A stretch of DNA of 64,000 nucleotides from contig JAZUAC010000037.1 of assembly GCA_045637775.1 (NCBI GenBank), positions 35,128-99,127 on the forward strand, given 5' to 3'. A program made the position numbers and the translations under genes. The notes beneath the pieces were generated by a model, which had not been told where the DNA came from, made no database searches, and saw only the letters and a list, made by a program, of their open reading frames with translations. This document shows, one piece after another, positions 17,552-26,152 of this stretch. The stretch comes from UMGS172 sp045637775 (lineage in GTDB: Bacteria; Bacillota; Clostridia; Oscillospirales; Acutalibacteraceae). Each line of letters begins with the position of its first letter. Positions within the stretch are counted from its first letter, which is position 1.

Positions 17552-19276
17552 ATGGGAATCGACGGAATATTTTTGCATCAACTGAAAAAAGAACTGAACG
17601 ATGGGCTGCAAAATGCCCGAGTTGATAAAATACACCAACCCTCAAAACAGGAATTGGTGCTGTTGTTGCGTTCTGCTTCGGGTGCAAAGCGGTTGCTTAT
17701 CAGCATCCGTCCGTCGGCACCTCGATTGAATTTCACCGAAAACACGTTTGAAAACCCGCAGGAACCGCCTATGTTCTGTATGCTTATGCGTAAATATCTT
17801 TCGGGTGCAAGATTTCAAGGTGTTGCCGATAACGGCTTTGAACGCGTTGTGACTCTCTTGTTCGAGGGTACCAATGAAATGGGTGACCGTGTATCGTTAA
17901 GGCTTGTGACCGAGCTTATAGGCAAGCAGACCAACCTTGTTCTGGTTGGTGCTGACGGTAGGATTGTCGATTGCTTAAGAAGGTCTGACATCGAAGCAGG
18001 CGGAAGATTGGTTCAACCGGGTGCGTTGTATGTGTTGCCCGATAAACAGTCCAAGTTAAATTTGCTTGAAATAGCAGCTTCGGATGTTGTTTCGGCGGTC
18101 AAATCGTGCAGCGAACCTCTTGCCAAAGCATTGCTTAACACGGTTGACGGTTTTTCGCCGCTTATTGCCCGGGAGGTTGCCGTCCGAGCTGAAATTGACA
18201 CCGACAAGATGTCAAACGAGCTTTCAAAGCATGAGGAAAAGCGTCTTGAGACAACGCTTCAAAGCTTTGTTGATGAACTGAACACACCAAAACCTACCGT
18301 TTTGGTGGATTTAAAAGGTATACCGTTTGAATTTTCGTATACCGATATTTCGCAGTACGGCGGCTCTGCCCGAAAGGTTTGTTTTGAAGGTCTATCACAG
18401 CTTTTGGATTCGGTCTACACCGAGCGTGACCGAAAAGAACGCATAAGAGCTACGGCAAACGATCTGTTTAAGTTGGTTAACACGCTTTTGAATCGCACCG
18501 CCAAAAAGATTGCCATAAGGCAAAAGGAACAGGAAAAATGTGCCGACGGCGAAAAGTGGAGAATCTATGGTGAACTGCTAAAAGCTAATCTCTACGCCGT
18601 AGAACGCGGTGTGCCGTTTGTTGACGTGCAGAATTATTACGACCCCGAATTGAAAACTGTGCGTATACCTTTGAATGTCACCATGACTCCCGCACAAAAT
18701 GCTCAAAGGTATTTTAAAGAGTACAAAAAGTGCTGCAATGCACAAAGTCTTTTGGGTGAGTTGATTGAGGAATCGCAAAATGAACTAAAATATATTGAAA
18801 GTGTTGCCGATGAATTAAGCCGTGCTACCACGGTTGCAGAGCTTAATGAAATTAAGGCCGAGTTGTCCATGGCGGGGTATGTAAGGCTCCGCGGCGACCG
18901 TAAAAAGCTTCAAAAGGCATCGTCTCCTCTTGAGTTTACTTCGCCCGACGGACTCAGGGTGCTTGTCGGTCGAAACAATCGACAAAACGATGAACTGACC
19001 TTGAGAACTGCTGATGACGGCGATATGTGGTTTCATACAAAGAATATTCCCGGCTCACATGTTATAGTTTTCTGCGACGGAAAAGAACTTTCTGACGAAA
19101 CGGTGCTTTTTGCGGCCGAGCTTGCGGCACTTCACTCAAAGGCGGCAGGCTCATCCTCGGTACCTGTGGATTACACAAGGGTCAAATATGTTAAAAAGCC
19201 TGCCGGTGCAAAGCCCGGAATGGTTATCTATAAAACCAATAAAACGGTGTATGTAACACCCAAAAGGGAAGATTGA
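17552..19276 (+). CDS. rqcH: Rqc2/RqcH ribosome quality-control factor (NFACT family)
   Basis: 574 residues. The NFACT-N region starts GIDGIFLHQLKKEL and includes RVDKIHQPSKQELVLLLR. A helix-hairpin-helix and coiled-coil middle spans roughly residues 200-420. The NFACT-R domain follows near 450-560 with DMWFHTKNIPGSHVI. In Bacillus, RqcH binds stalled 50S subunits and directs alanine tailing. It is often mis-annotated as fibronectin-binding protein. It directly follows trmK, forming a translation-quality pair. Confidence 0.93.
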   Translation: MGIDGIFLHQLKKELNDGLQNARVDKIHQPSKQELVLLLRSASGAKRLLISIRPSAPRLNFTENTFENPQEPPMFCMLMRKYLSGARFQGVADNGFERVVTLLFEGTNEMGDRVSLRLVTELIGKQTNLVLVGADGRIVDCLRRSDIEAGGRLVQPGALYVLPDKQSKLNLLEIAASDVVSAVKSCSEPLAKALLNTVDGFSPLIAREVAVRAEIDTDKMSNELSKHEEKRLETTLQSFVDELNTPKPTVLVDLKGIPFEFSYTDISQYGGSARKVCFEGLSQLLDSVYTERDRKERIRATANDLFKLVNTLLNRTAKKIAIRQKEQEKCADGEKWRIYGELLKANLYAVERGVPFVDVQNYYDPELKTVRIPLNVTMTPAQNAQRYFKEYKKCCNAQSLLGELIEESQNELKYIESVADELSRATTVAELNEIKAELSMAGYVRLRGDRKKLQKASSPLEFTSPDGLRVLVGRNNRQNDELTLRTADDGDMWFHTKNIPGSHVIVFCDGKELSDETVLFAAELAALHSKAAGSSSVPVDYTRVKYVKKPAGAKPGMVIYKTNKTVYVTPKRED

Positions 19277-19277
19277 T

Positions 19278-20063
19278 ATGAAATTAGGTATATCAAACGC
19301 AAGCCTTTATCCGTTAGAGACTGAACAGTCACTTAAATTACTGGGCGAAAACAGGGTTAAAGTGACCGAGATTTTTTTCAACAGTCCCTCCGAATTGCAA
19401 CCATCATTTATTGATGAACTTAACCGTATCAGAAAACATTACGGTATTGAGATAGCATCGGTGCATCCTTGCGGTTCAATGGGTGAGCCTTACTTTTTGT
19501 TTTCGGGATATGAGAGAAGATATAGAGACTCTTTTGAATATTACAAAAGATATTATCATGCTTTGCAGGTTTTGGAAGGCAAAACAGTGGTGTTGCATGG
19601 CGACAGTCTGGTTGGACACATTACTATGGAGGAATATTGCGAGCGCCTTTTGGAAATGAACGAAGAGGCATCCAAATACGGTGTATGCATCTGCCATGAG
19701 AATGTCAACCGTTACCGCGGTGCAACGCCTGAAAATATCAAAGAGATTCGAAGGCTCACCGATGATAAGATAAAGTTTACATTGGATATAAAACAGACCG
19801 TTCGTGACGGTTGTGGTGTTGATGCAATGTATGAAGCCATGCGCGGGAATATAATCAATGTGCATATCAGCGACCATAACAAGGACAATGACTGTATGCT
19901 CCCCGGCAAAGGCAAATATGATTTCAATTCACTTTTTAATAAACTTTCGGAAGACAGTTATGATGGTGCGTGCCTCATTGAGGTTTATCGAAACGCATAT
20001 AATGAACCGTGTGAGTTGTTAGAAAATTATAACAAAGTAAAGAGATTGTATAAATTTGGTTGA
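19278..20063 (+). CDS. Sugar phosphate isomerase/epimerase-like TIM barrel
   Basis: 261 residues with xylose-isomerase-like (AP endonuclease 2) barrel features: a glutamate after the second strand (TEIFFNSP), ASVHPCGS, LHGDSLVG, CHENVNRY near residue 138, LDIKQTV near 173, VHISDHNK near 195 and LIEVYRN near 235. Metal-ligand Glu/Asp/His positions seem retained. The exact sugar substrate is unknown. It starts two bases after rqcH and is likely its operon tail. Confidence 0.8.
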   Translation: MKLGISNASLYPLETEQSLKLLGENRVKVTEIFFNSPSELQPSFIDELNRIRKHYGIEIASVHPCGSMGEPYFLFSGYERRYRDSFEYYKRYYHALQVLEGKTVVLHGDSLVGHITMEEYCERLLEMNEEASKYGVCICHENVNRYRGATPENIKEIRRLTDDKIKFTLDIKQTVRDGCGVDAMYEAMRGNIINVHISDHNKDNDCMLPGKGKYDFNSLFNKLSEDSYDGACLIEVYRNAYNEPCELLENYNKVKRLYKFG

Positions 20064-20112
20064 CATTTAATAAGTTTGTGATATAATTGGTTTGTGACAA
20101 AATATCACAAAC
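20060..20112 (+). promoter_or_regulatory. Promoter with triple GTTTGTGA operator
   Basis: TTGACA (20060) and TATAAT (20082) are separated by 16 bases. The octamer GTTTGTGA occurs between them (20074-20081), again at the start point (20090-20097), and inverted as TCACAAAC (20105-20112). The latter two form an 8-base dyad with a 7-base gap over the transcript start. This is the layout of a repressor operator. Confidence 0.68.
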
Positions 20113-20124
20113 GAGGTGTAACCA

Positions 20125-20370
20125 ATGCAAAACAAGACAAAACGTCACAATTCGGCATATTATAGAATGATCAAAACCACCGAGGTTATATCGGGAAGCG
20201 TTATTACAATGTATGGATTTGAGGCTTTTTCCGACGGTGGATTTGTTTCGATATCGGCATTATCAACCGACAAAAACAGAGTTTCAAAGCTGGTAGACAA
20301 TCTTAACCAGTGTGAGATGGAACTGTCACAGCTACAAGGAATAATTGACAGATTCTTGCAAAATAAATGA
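20125..20370 (+). CDS. Small hypothetical protein, DUF6514-like
   Basis: 81 residues. The C-terminal half (ISALSTDKNRVSKLVDNLNQCEMELSQLQGIIDRFL) resembles the small DUF6514 proteins of Clostridia; this is recognition by pattern and not verified. The N-terminal half looks like beta strands (EVISGSVITMYGFEAFS). There is no signal peptide. GAGGTG precedes the ATG. It has its own promoter with a repeated octamer operator and its own terminator, so it is a tightly controlled single gene of unknown role. Confidence 0.7.
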   Translation: MQNKTKRHNSAYYRMIKTTEVISGSVITMYGFEAFSDGGFVSISALSTDKNRVSKLVDNLNQCEMELSQLQGIIDRFLQNK

Positions 20371-20377
20371 AAAAAAT

Positions 20378-20417
20378 GACCGCCTTCGGATAATTCCGAA
20401 AGCGGTCTGTTTGGTTT
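20378..20417. terminator. Bidirectional terminator
   Basis: GACCGCCTTCGGA (20378-20390) pairs with TCCGAAAGCGGTC (20395-20407), with a T-rich run on the plus side and an A-run on the other, between convergent genes. Confidence 0.82.
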
Positions 20418-20427
20418 TTGTGATAAA

Positions 20428-21822
20428 TTAAACGGTGATGATCTTGAATGCTTCAAGCACAGAGAATCCAAGAATGAGAACAATGCAGATAGGTGCGATG
20501 TACTTGATAACAACAGTAAAGAGGCGCTTTGCTTTGAATTTGTTGCCACATTCTTCGGCTTCGGCGATGAGAGCCTTGGGCTTTAATACATAACCGATAA
20601 AGATACAGGTGATAAGTGCAACAATAGGCATCATAACACTGTTACTGATAAAATCAAAGAAATCGAGGAAGCCCATGCCGAGGATTTTGATACCGCTCAA
20701 AATACCGCCGTTTGAGAGTGCCGAAGGGATACCGAGTGCCAAGCAAATGGCAAGAACGATAACACAGCTTAAGGTTCGGCTCAATTTGAACTTATCCTTA
20801 ACAATGGATACAACGGTTTCCATAAGAGAAATGGAAGATGTGAGTGCGGCAAAGAAAACAAGAATGAAGAAGATAAGACCGATAATCGTACCGCCTGTCA
20901 TTCCGTTGAATATCTTGGGAAGAGCTACGAACATAAGTCCGGGGCCCTTTGACATATCACCGCCTGCAGCAGCAACAGCAGGAACAATCATAAGACCGGC
21001 GAGGAAAGCAATGCCTGTGTCGAAAATTTCAATACTATGTACCGATGACTCAACGTTGACATCCTTTTTCATGTAAGAGCCGTAGGTTATCATAATACCC
21101 ATAGCCAACGACATAGAGTAGAACAACTGACCCATTGCGGCAAGAACAGTTTTGGCGCTGAAGTGTTTAAAGTTGGGGATGAGATAATATTTAACACCCT
21201 CAATTGCACCGGGCTGGCAAAGCACATAAACAGTGACTCCTGTAACCATAACAACCAAAAGTGGCATCATAATCTTGGAAACACGTTCAACGCCTTTTTC
21301 AACCCCTAAAAGAACTATTAAAGCAGTAAGACCGAAGAACAAAAGGAACCAACCTATAGGCTCAAGATTTTTTGCCGCAAAAGTATCAAAATATGAAATT
21401 GGCTTGCCAGAAAGATCAAATCCGTGATTGGCGGCCGCACTGCCTACATTACCAGTGGCAAATACAGCGATGAATTTGGTGACCCAACCGCCGATTACAC
21501 AATAGTAGGGAAGAATAATGACAGGGACGATGGCTGCAAGTATACCGACAAACGAAAAACGCTTGTCCAACTTTTTAAAAGCACCGATAGCACTGAGTCC
21601 AGTCTTACGTCCGATAAGAATTTCGGCCGACATCAAAGCAAATCCGAGTGTGAGAGCAAGTATCAGATAAACAAGCAGGAAGATACCGCCACCGTATTCA
21701 GCTGCCAAATAAGGGAAACGCCAAATGTTGCCCAAGCCAACGGCAGAACCAGCGGCAGCAAGAACAAATCCGAGTTTGCCTGTAAAATTACCTCTTTTTT
21801 CTAAAGTTTGGTTTTCGCTCAT
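20428..21822 (-). CDS. Neurotransmitter:sodium symporter (NSS) family transporter
   Basis: 464 residues with 11-12 hydrophobic segments. The first helix has the family signature AAAGSAVGLGNIWRFPYLAAEYGGG, the broken TM1 that holds Na+ and substrate. Later motifs are QLFYSMSLAMGIMITYGSY near residue 240 and FAALTSSISLMETVVS near 315. The family imports amino acids with sodium. The bacterial short form lacks the twelfth helix in many members. GAGGAG precedes the ATG on the minus strand. It is not obviously in an operon. Confidence 0.92.
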   Translation of the reverse strand: MSENQTLEKRGNFTGKLGFVLAAAGSAVGLGNIWRFPYLAAEYGGGIFLLVYLILALTLGFALMSAEILIGRKTGLSAIGAFKKLDKRFSFVGILAAIVPVIILPYYCVIGGWVTKFIAVFATGNVGSAAANHGFDLSGKPISYFDTFAAKNLEPIGWFLLFFGLTALIVLLGVEKGVERVSKIMMPLLVVMVTGVTVYVLCQPGAIEGVKYYLIPNFKHFSAKTVLAAMGQLFYSMSLAMGIMITYGSYMKKDVNVESSVHSIEIFDTGIAFLAGLMIVPAVAAAGGDMSKGPGLMFVALPKIFNGMTGGTIIGLIFFILVFFAALTSSISLMETVVSIVKDKFKLSRTLSCVIVLAICLALGIPSALSNGGILSGIKILGMGFLDFFDFISNSVMMPIVALITCIFIGYVLKPKALIAEAEECGNKFKAKRLFTVVIKYIAPICIVLILGFSVLEAFKIITV

Positions 21823-21981
21823 AAAAACTCCTCAAAAACTTTCTATATAATATAGTTTTTAATATATATGACATTATCACATAAAAGCATCGAAAATACA
21901 AGTACAAATTTGCCGTTTTACTACGAAACAGGTGGAAAAATAAGCATTCAAAAAAAATATTGTAAAAAATGAAAATAACAC

Positions 21982-22010
21982 TTGATTTTTTTATAAAGAG
22001 TTGGTATAAT
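21982..22010 (+). promoter_or_regulatory. Predicted promoter of tRNA-Ser
   Basis: TTGATT, 17 bases, TATAAT, ending 15 bases before the tRNA. Confidence 0.75.
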
Positions 22011-22025
22011 GCTTGGGTAGCCTAT

Positions 22026-22114
22026 GGAGAAATCGCGTAGTTGGTCGAGCGCGCACGATTGGAAATCGTGTAACCGTTAAAAGCGGTTCGAGGGTTCGAA
22101 TCCCTCTTTCTCCG
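22026..22114 (+). tRNA. tRNA-Ser (anticodon GGA)
   Basis: The acceptor arms GGAGAAA and TTTCTCC close an 89-base molecule with a long variable arm (class II tRNA). The anticodon arm CACGA / TCGTG encloses the loop TTGGAAA with GGA at 22061-22063. The T-arm GGGTTCGAATCCC is present. CCA is encoded at 22115-22117. It reads UCC and UCU serine codons. The decayed mobile region begins about 330 bases downstream, and tRNA genes are common integration sites. Confidence 0.96.
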
Positions 22115-22123
22115 CCAAAACAA

Positions 22124-22150
22124 AAAGCCACCCTCAATGGGTGGTTTTTT
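22124..22150 (+). terminator. Terminator of tRNA-Ser
   Basis: A CCACCC / GGGTGG stem flanked by A-run and T-run immediately follows the tRNA. Confidence 0.8.
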
Positions 22151-22197
22151 GTTTTTTGCGGAGAGCCTTGAGGGAGTCAAATCTTTCGTCGAAGCAG

Positions 22198-22281
22198 CCG
22201 AAAAGCCGCGACAGGCTTTTCGGACTGTGAAGTCGGCAGCACGGCAGTTTTGCCGTTAACGGCTCGGAGCCGTCGGCAAAA
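22198..22281. repeat. Paired hairpin repeat downstream of tRNA-Ser
   Basis: Two adjacent dyads. CCGAAAAGCC pairs with GGCTTTTCGG (22198-22223). TTTTGCCG pairs with CGGCAAAA (22248-22281) and encloses a second dyad ACGGCTCGGAGCCGT. The 22151-22434 interval has no credible gene; this folded block is its only clear content. It may be a non-autonomous element or the edge of the adjacent mobile remnant. Confidence 0.6.
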
Positions 22282-22434
22282 TAACGAGCGCACCGTATCC
22301 TTTTAGCTAATCACTGCATAAGCCAAAATGACACATCAAAATATCGCCACCCCCTTGCAATAAATACGGCAGGGATAAATCTTTGCCCTGCTGAATCATA
22401 ACCTTTTTGTTTTCTCTATTCTATTTGTCATTTT

Positions 22435-22461
22435 GTAGGGGCGTATCACGATACGCCCGCG
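22435..22461. repeat. GTAGGGGCG-type palindromic repeat, half copy
   Basis: GTAGGGGCGTATCACGATACGCCC forms a hairpin and is followed by GCGG, matching the left half of the repeat at 38461-38510. It provides the last codons (APTAGVS) and the stop of the minus-strand gene that begins here. Confidence 0.7.
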
Positions 22462-24374
22462 GTCGGAGCATAAGAAATATCACCGCTTAAAATCTGCTGC
22501 TTGGTGACATCAAGCATTTCGGGCGTGAGATTGCCACCCTCGATAACGGTCCTCACATGGCGCCTTACCTTTTTTGTGCCATCGACCGATTTAGGTACAG
22601 GATTAGTAAAATCTTCTCTTCCTGTAACAGTTTCGCCTTTCTCAATAGTACCGTGCGTTTCACCTGCCAGACGGTATAGCTCGTTGACCTTTTCAAGGTA
22701 CTCATCACGGCTTATCTCGTTGTTTTTGAACTGCTCATCCAAAGCATCCATTTCAGCCGCGTAGTCGGTGTCGGGAAGGGAATACCGAATATCGTTGTTT
22801 TCTTCATTAAACCTTTCGGAAAGAGGAATGATATTTCCGTCATTATCCTTTGTAACTGCATCGGCAGATTTTACAAGGTTTTCATCAAAGAAAATATATT
22901 GGTCGTTCCAAGCAAACACGCCACCATCACGGACATTTTGTACGCGTAAAGCATCATAGCCTTCCATTTCAGCCCATTCGGCAATTTGAGCATTAGTGGC
23001 TTTTAGGCTGTCGGGAGAATATTTGCGTAGTTCTTCAGGGATAAGAAGGTCACTGAATACTCCGTATTGAGCATCAACCGTGAGCATATTCTTCGGGAAA
23101 CCATATAAGGCATAGGTTGTCGGCTCGCCGTCTATTTGGTCTGTAACAGCAGTTGCTTTCCCTGTTTTATCGCCATAGTTTGAGGCAATATTGATGTTAT
23201 CGGTAGTATATATCTTGCCTTTGTGTGTAACATCTTTAGAGAAAACTTTTTGACCGCCTTTTGTACCTCGATAGAGCTTTAACGGTTTGCCTTCTTCGTC
23301 AAGAATCGCACCTGAAGACTTTGCCGCTTCATCAACCAACCTCTGCGCTGCATTCATGTCACCGCTTCCCACCGCAGTGTCATACTCCTCATCAACCCCT
23401 TCGGGGAGGGAAAAGGAGCCACTTTCAGGCATAGAAAAAGCAGACTTGTCGTTTAAGCCTGCTTTTTCTTGGGTACTATTCTTTTCAATTGCTCTGGGTG
23501 TTTCCGGTAATATTTCTCTCGAGCTTTTTCGACTCTTCGGTACATTTTCTCCAACATCGCTCGGCCTTCTTCTCTCGTCATTACCTCTGGTTCTGAGGAG
23601 TTGTTGCGCTTGTCGTTCGGTAAGCTGTTCAAGTCTATCGGCATATCCATATTCTTTGATAAATTGCTCTGCATGTTCTCTTCCAATCCTCCTTTCTATT
23701 TCTTCCAACGTCTCTTTTGTTATTGCTAAGTTGTTATAATGATCTTGACCTTTAAAAAGCGAAATCGTTGCAGAAACTTGACCACCTGCATTTTCCAAAT
23801 ACCTTGCTAATGAATTCGTTGTGGTGCCGGTGCTAACCGTATCATCCACAATAACAAATTTCTTGCCTTTGATATTATTATATACGGTTTTGTCCACTGT
23901 GTCAAACAAAACTTTTTCAATCAGTCTTTCGGTAGTGCTTTTTCCGCGCATATTGTTTTTTGAGATTTTAAAAACGCCCTTAAATATTGTGAATCCTGTT
24001 TTTTGAGATAAAACATCAGCTATAACGATTGGCATTACATTCAAGCTTGTTTCCTGTGCTCCGTTTACCGATATAAAATAACAGCCTTTATATCTCTCAA
24101 CAATATCCTCAATGAAATCATTAGCAAAGCAATAGTTTACAAGTTCAAATGCCGCTTCATCATCGCCATTCTTAGCCTTTTCATAAAGTTCTTTTATTTT
24201 TGGATCGTTCATAGCATCGCTATACATTCTTGTATAGTGCAACAATTGAGCTGGTATATTCTCATTATCTGATAATGAATACTCCACTCCACCTTCCGTG
24301 GAGGTTTTTTGTTGCTCGGTTTTGGTTGATTGCTTCTGCTCCCAAGCTTTTTCAGCCTCCTTCAAAGCCCTCAC
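22446..24374 (-). pseudogene. Phage-type polyvalent protein fragment: phosphoribosyltransferase-like plus ADP-ribosyltransferase-like domains
   Basis: A 642-residue frame, mosaic in structure. Residues 1-40 belong to a repeated linker (RALKEAEKAW). Residues 55-230 contain VIVDDTVSTGTTTNSLARYL-like PRPP-binding sequence. Residues 230-320 are low-complexity linker. Residues 365-520 resemble ART-type polyvalent domains (LKLYRGTKGG, YTTDNINIASNYG, DALRVQNVRDGG). A tail with IPLSERFNEENNDIRYSLP follows, typical of MuF-like prophage polyproteins in gut Clostridia. The C-terminus is supplied by a GTAGGGGCG repeat and the N-terminus lies in a direct repeat, so the ends are secondary. It is likely a remnant of a larger toxin or defence polyprotein. 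The frame is intact and could still be expressed, but no proper start is visible. Confidence 0.62.
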
Positions 24375-24474
24375 GTACTTGGTTTCAAGTCTTGTAAATT
24401 CAAAGGTAACACCCTTATGATTTGTCAGCTTTGCTTTCAGCCAACGAAAAGACAGGGGACTGTCCCCTGTCTTT
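24279..24474. repeat. Direct repeat copy A with GACAGGGGA palindrome
   Basis: About 195 bases are nearly the same as 25455-25650, running from the STEGG-coding end to the palindrome. The palindrome at 24448-24474 has 12-base arms AAAGACAGGGGA / TCCCCTGTCTTT around CTG. On the minus strand the repeat encodes the linker KAKLTNHKGVTFE and RALKEAEKAW. The left boundary is approximate. Confidence 0.82.
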
Positions 24475-25615
24475 CCTTAAAAGTTAGAGCTTCATATGTT
24501 CCAACTGTACCGCTATAACTTTCTGCCACATCAACTCGGTCAGTAAAGAAAAGACTTATACCATCGTCAGAAAAGCTTGGGTCAAAAATATAAAAATCTG
24601 CGTTTGGTGAGCCGTGGTACATAGCTTTAAGGTTGCCGTTTTCATCTACAACCTTACTATCCTTGAAATATTCGCTCTGCCCTTTTGAAAGTTGTGTTCC
24701 CTCGCTATCGGTTTTTACATTGGAAGAACCTACACTTTTCTCGCTTTTAGATTTAAACATAGACATAAAAGAATCAAAGTTATCGTTACCGCCGACCGAC
24801 TCAACCCCTTCGGGTAGGGAATATTCACGGTTTTCGGAATATTCTTCACTTTCCTGCGTAGAATTACTATTGACAGATGGCTCGTTTTGTGCTATTCTGT
24901 CGTTAGAGTTCTTATTCGATGCCTCGTAATCGAGGATGGTGACCAACTCGTTTGGTGAGCCGGTGAGTGAATAAGAACTCTCTTTTTGTTCGATAAAATT
25001 GCCAATATCTTTAATATAACCTATGTTGTAGAGTACAGAACCGTTGTCGGTTTTGGCTGCAGACATATCAGCTTCGTAAACACGCTCTCCATCGGTGAAA
25101 TATGATTTAAAATAATCCCAACCATGTTTTGCGAATTCTTTATGTTTCTTTTTAATATTTGGTCCGTGTCTATCGTGCTTTGAAATTTTAATCAATTCGT
25201 CTATGTGTTCTGCAGCAGATAGTTTTATTTTATATGCTGCTTCATCCATATTCTCATTCCAAAATTTCATTTTACCGGCAGTACGTTCGTTAACAAGGAT
25301 AAATAAATAATCTTTTGTGTTGTATTTTTGACCACCGAAATTATTTATTATCCAATCCTCTAACGCTTCACCTCTTTTATCAAGATCGGTGGTTTCGTCG
25401 AATATGTTTCTATCAAGCATAACAATATCTCTATTTTTGCTATCCTTAACGATTGAATATTCTCCGCCCTCGGTGGAGTTTTTATTTTGCTCGGTTTTTG
25501 TCGACTGATTTTGATTCCAAGCCTTTTCAGCCTCCTTCAAAGCCCTCACATACTTTGTTTCAAGCCTTGTAAGTTCAAAGGTGACACCCTTATGATTTGT
25601 CAGCTTTGCTTTCAA
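24437..25615 (-). pseudogene. Polyvalent phage-type protein fragment: nuclease-like domain plus truncated ART domain
   Basis: A 392-residue frame. It opens with the shared linker KAKLTNHKGVTFELTRLETK from repeat copy B. Residues 50-220 look like a phage barnase/EndoU/RelE-like nuclease domain (YLFILVNERTAGKM, ERVYEADMSAAKTDNGSVLYN). Residues 310-380 begin an ART domain (KVVDENGNLKAMYHGS, SLFFTDRVDVAESY). This domain breaks off at the palindrome, which adds the foreign tail RQGTVPCLFVG. The start would be TTG with no clear ribosome site. Domain names are inferred from motif resemblance. The truncation is seen directly. Confidence 0.62.
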
Positions 25616-25650
25616 CCAACGAAAAGACAGGGGACTGTCCCCTGTCTTTT
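25455..25650. repeat. Direct repeat copy B with GACAGGGGA palindrome
   Basis: Second copy of the unit at 24279-24474. The palindrome at 25622-25650 has perfect 13-base arms around CTG. It joins the end of one truncated ART fragment to the start of the next module. Confidence 0.85.
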
Positions 25651-25839
25651 GTTGCGCTTTGTAGAAAAGAAAATACCGTCCTCTTTGGCAATCATTTTGC
25701 CTGTGGACAGTATCTTGTCTTTTGCATCTTCGGTTGTTCTGTGGTAAACGGTGACATATCCATTTTCGTTAACCACACCGCCGACCGACTCGATTTCTTC
25801 GATTAAATCTTGAGCATTTAGTAAATCATCTCCCGACAC
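25612..25839 (-). pseudogene. Truncated ART-type domain fragment
   Basis: 75 residues. It begins in SGDDLLNAQDLIEEIESVGG and runs through GYVTVYHRTTEDAKDKIL and KEDGIFFST, the N-terminal strands of MuF-associated ADP-ribosyltransferase-like domains. It then stops with the same palindrome-encoded tail RQGTVPCLFVG as the neighbouring fragment. The remaining two thirds of the domain is absent. Upstream sequence continues the protein in other frames, so the visible GTG/ATG start is incidental. Confidence 0.62.
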
Positions 25840-26076
25840 ACGATCTTCAGTTTCGTCTTGACATTTTCGTCGGAATTGGGTATACTAAATTTAGAGATGT
25901 TGTTTGTGATCGCGTTACCCACGGGCCGCGATAAACCGTTTGTACGGTTGGCAACATCTCTTTTTTTGTAATATCATAAAGATGATATTTCCCATCATTC
26001 TTTCCTTTACCGACATTCAAGAACAAATCAAATGTTTCAGTCCCATAACGAACAGTGGATTTGTAATAACAGAAAC
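25840..26076 (-). pseudogene. Frameshifted upstream part of the polyvalent protein
   Basis: Reading the minus strand, one frame gives STVRYGTETFDLFLNVG and GKYHLYDITKK. After a seven-A tract the protein continues in another frame as GLSRPVGNAITNN and FSIPNSDENVK. A third frame then leads into ETEDRVSGDDLL of the next fragment. At least two frame changes are needed to join the recognisable pieces. The far end abuts the third palindrome. This shows decay of what was once a single long gene. Confidence 0.58.
25893..25967 (+). ncRNA. Candidate small structured RNA, antisense to the decayed gene
   Basis: A plus-strand promoter, TTGACA (25858) - 17 bases - TATACT (25881), predicts a start at about 25893. 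There AGAGATGTTG begins and pairs perfectly with CAACATCTCT (25952-25961), followed by seven T residues. Inside are ATCGCG / CGCGAT and AACCG / CGGTT stems, giving a compact three-way junction of about 75 bases. It matches no RNA family I can name. The same bases also encode a recognisable peptide on the other strand, so the fold could be coincidental. Confidence 0.38.
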
Positions 26077-26104
26077 AAAAGACAGGGGACTGACCCCGTC
26101 TTTT
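26077..26104. repeat. GACAGGGGA palindrome, third copy
   Basis: AAAAGACAGGGG and CCCCGTCTTTT pair with one bulged A. It is an imperfect relative of the palindromes at 24448 and 25622 and marks the outer edge of the decayed region. Confidence 0.78.
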
Positions 26105-26152
26105 AGTTTTTGCCGAGTGATTTTGTTATTTATTGTTCTTTGCTAATTCATC

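Noticed and set aside
25893..25967. Known self-cleaving ribozyme (twister, HDV-like or pistol)
   Set aside because: I compared the conserved cores from memory. The three-way fold lacks their invariant residues, so only a generic candidate RNA is reported.
22026..26150. Intact integrated element at tRNA-Ser with attachment repeats
   Set aside because: I looked for a second copy of the tRNA 3' end on the far side of the remnant and saw none. No integrase is present, so only decay next to a tRNA can be claimed.
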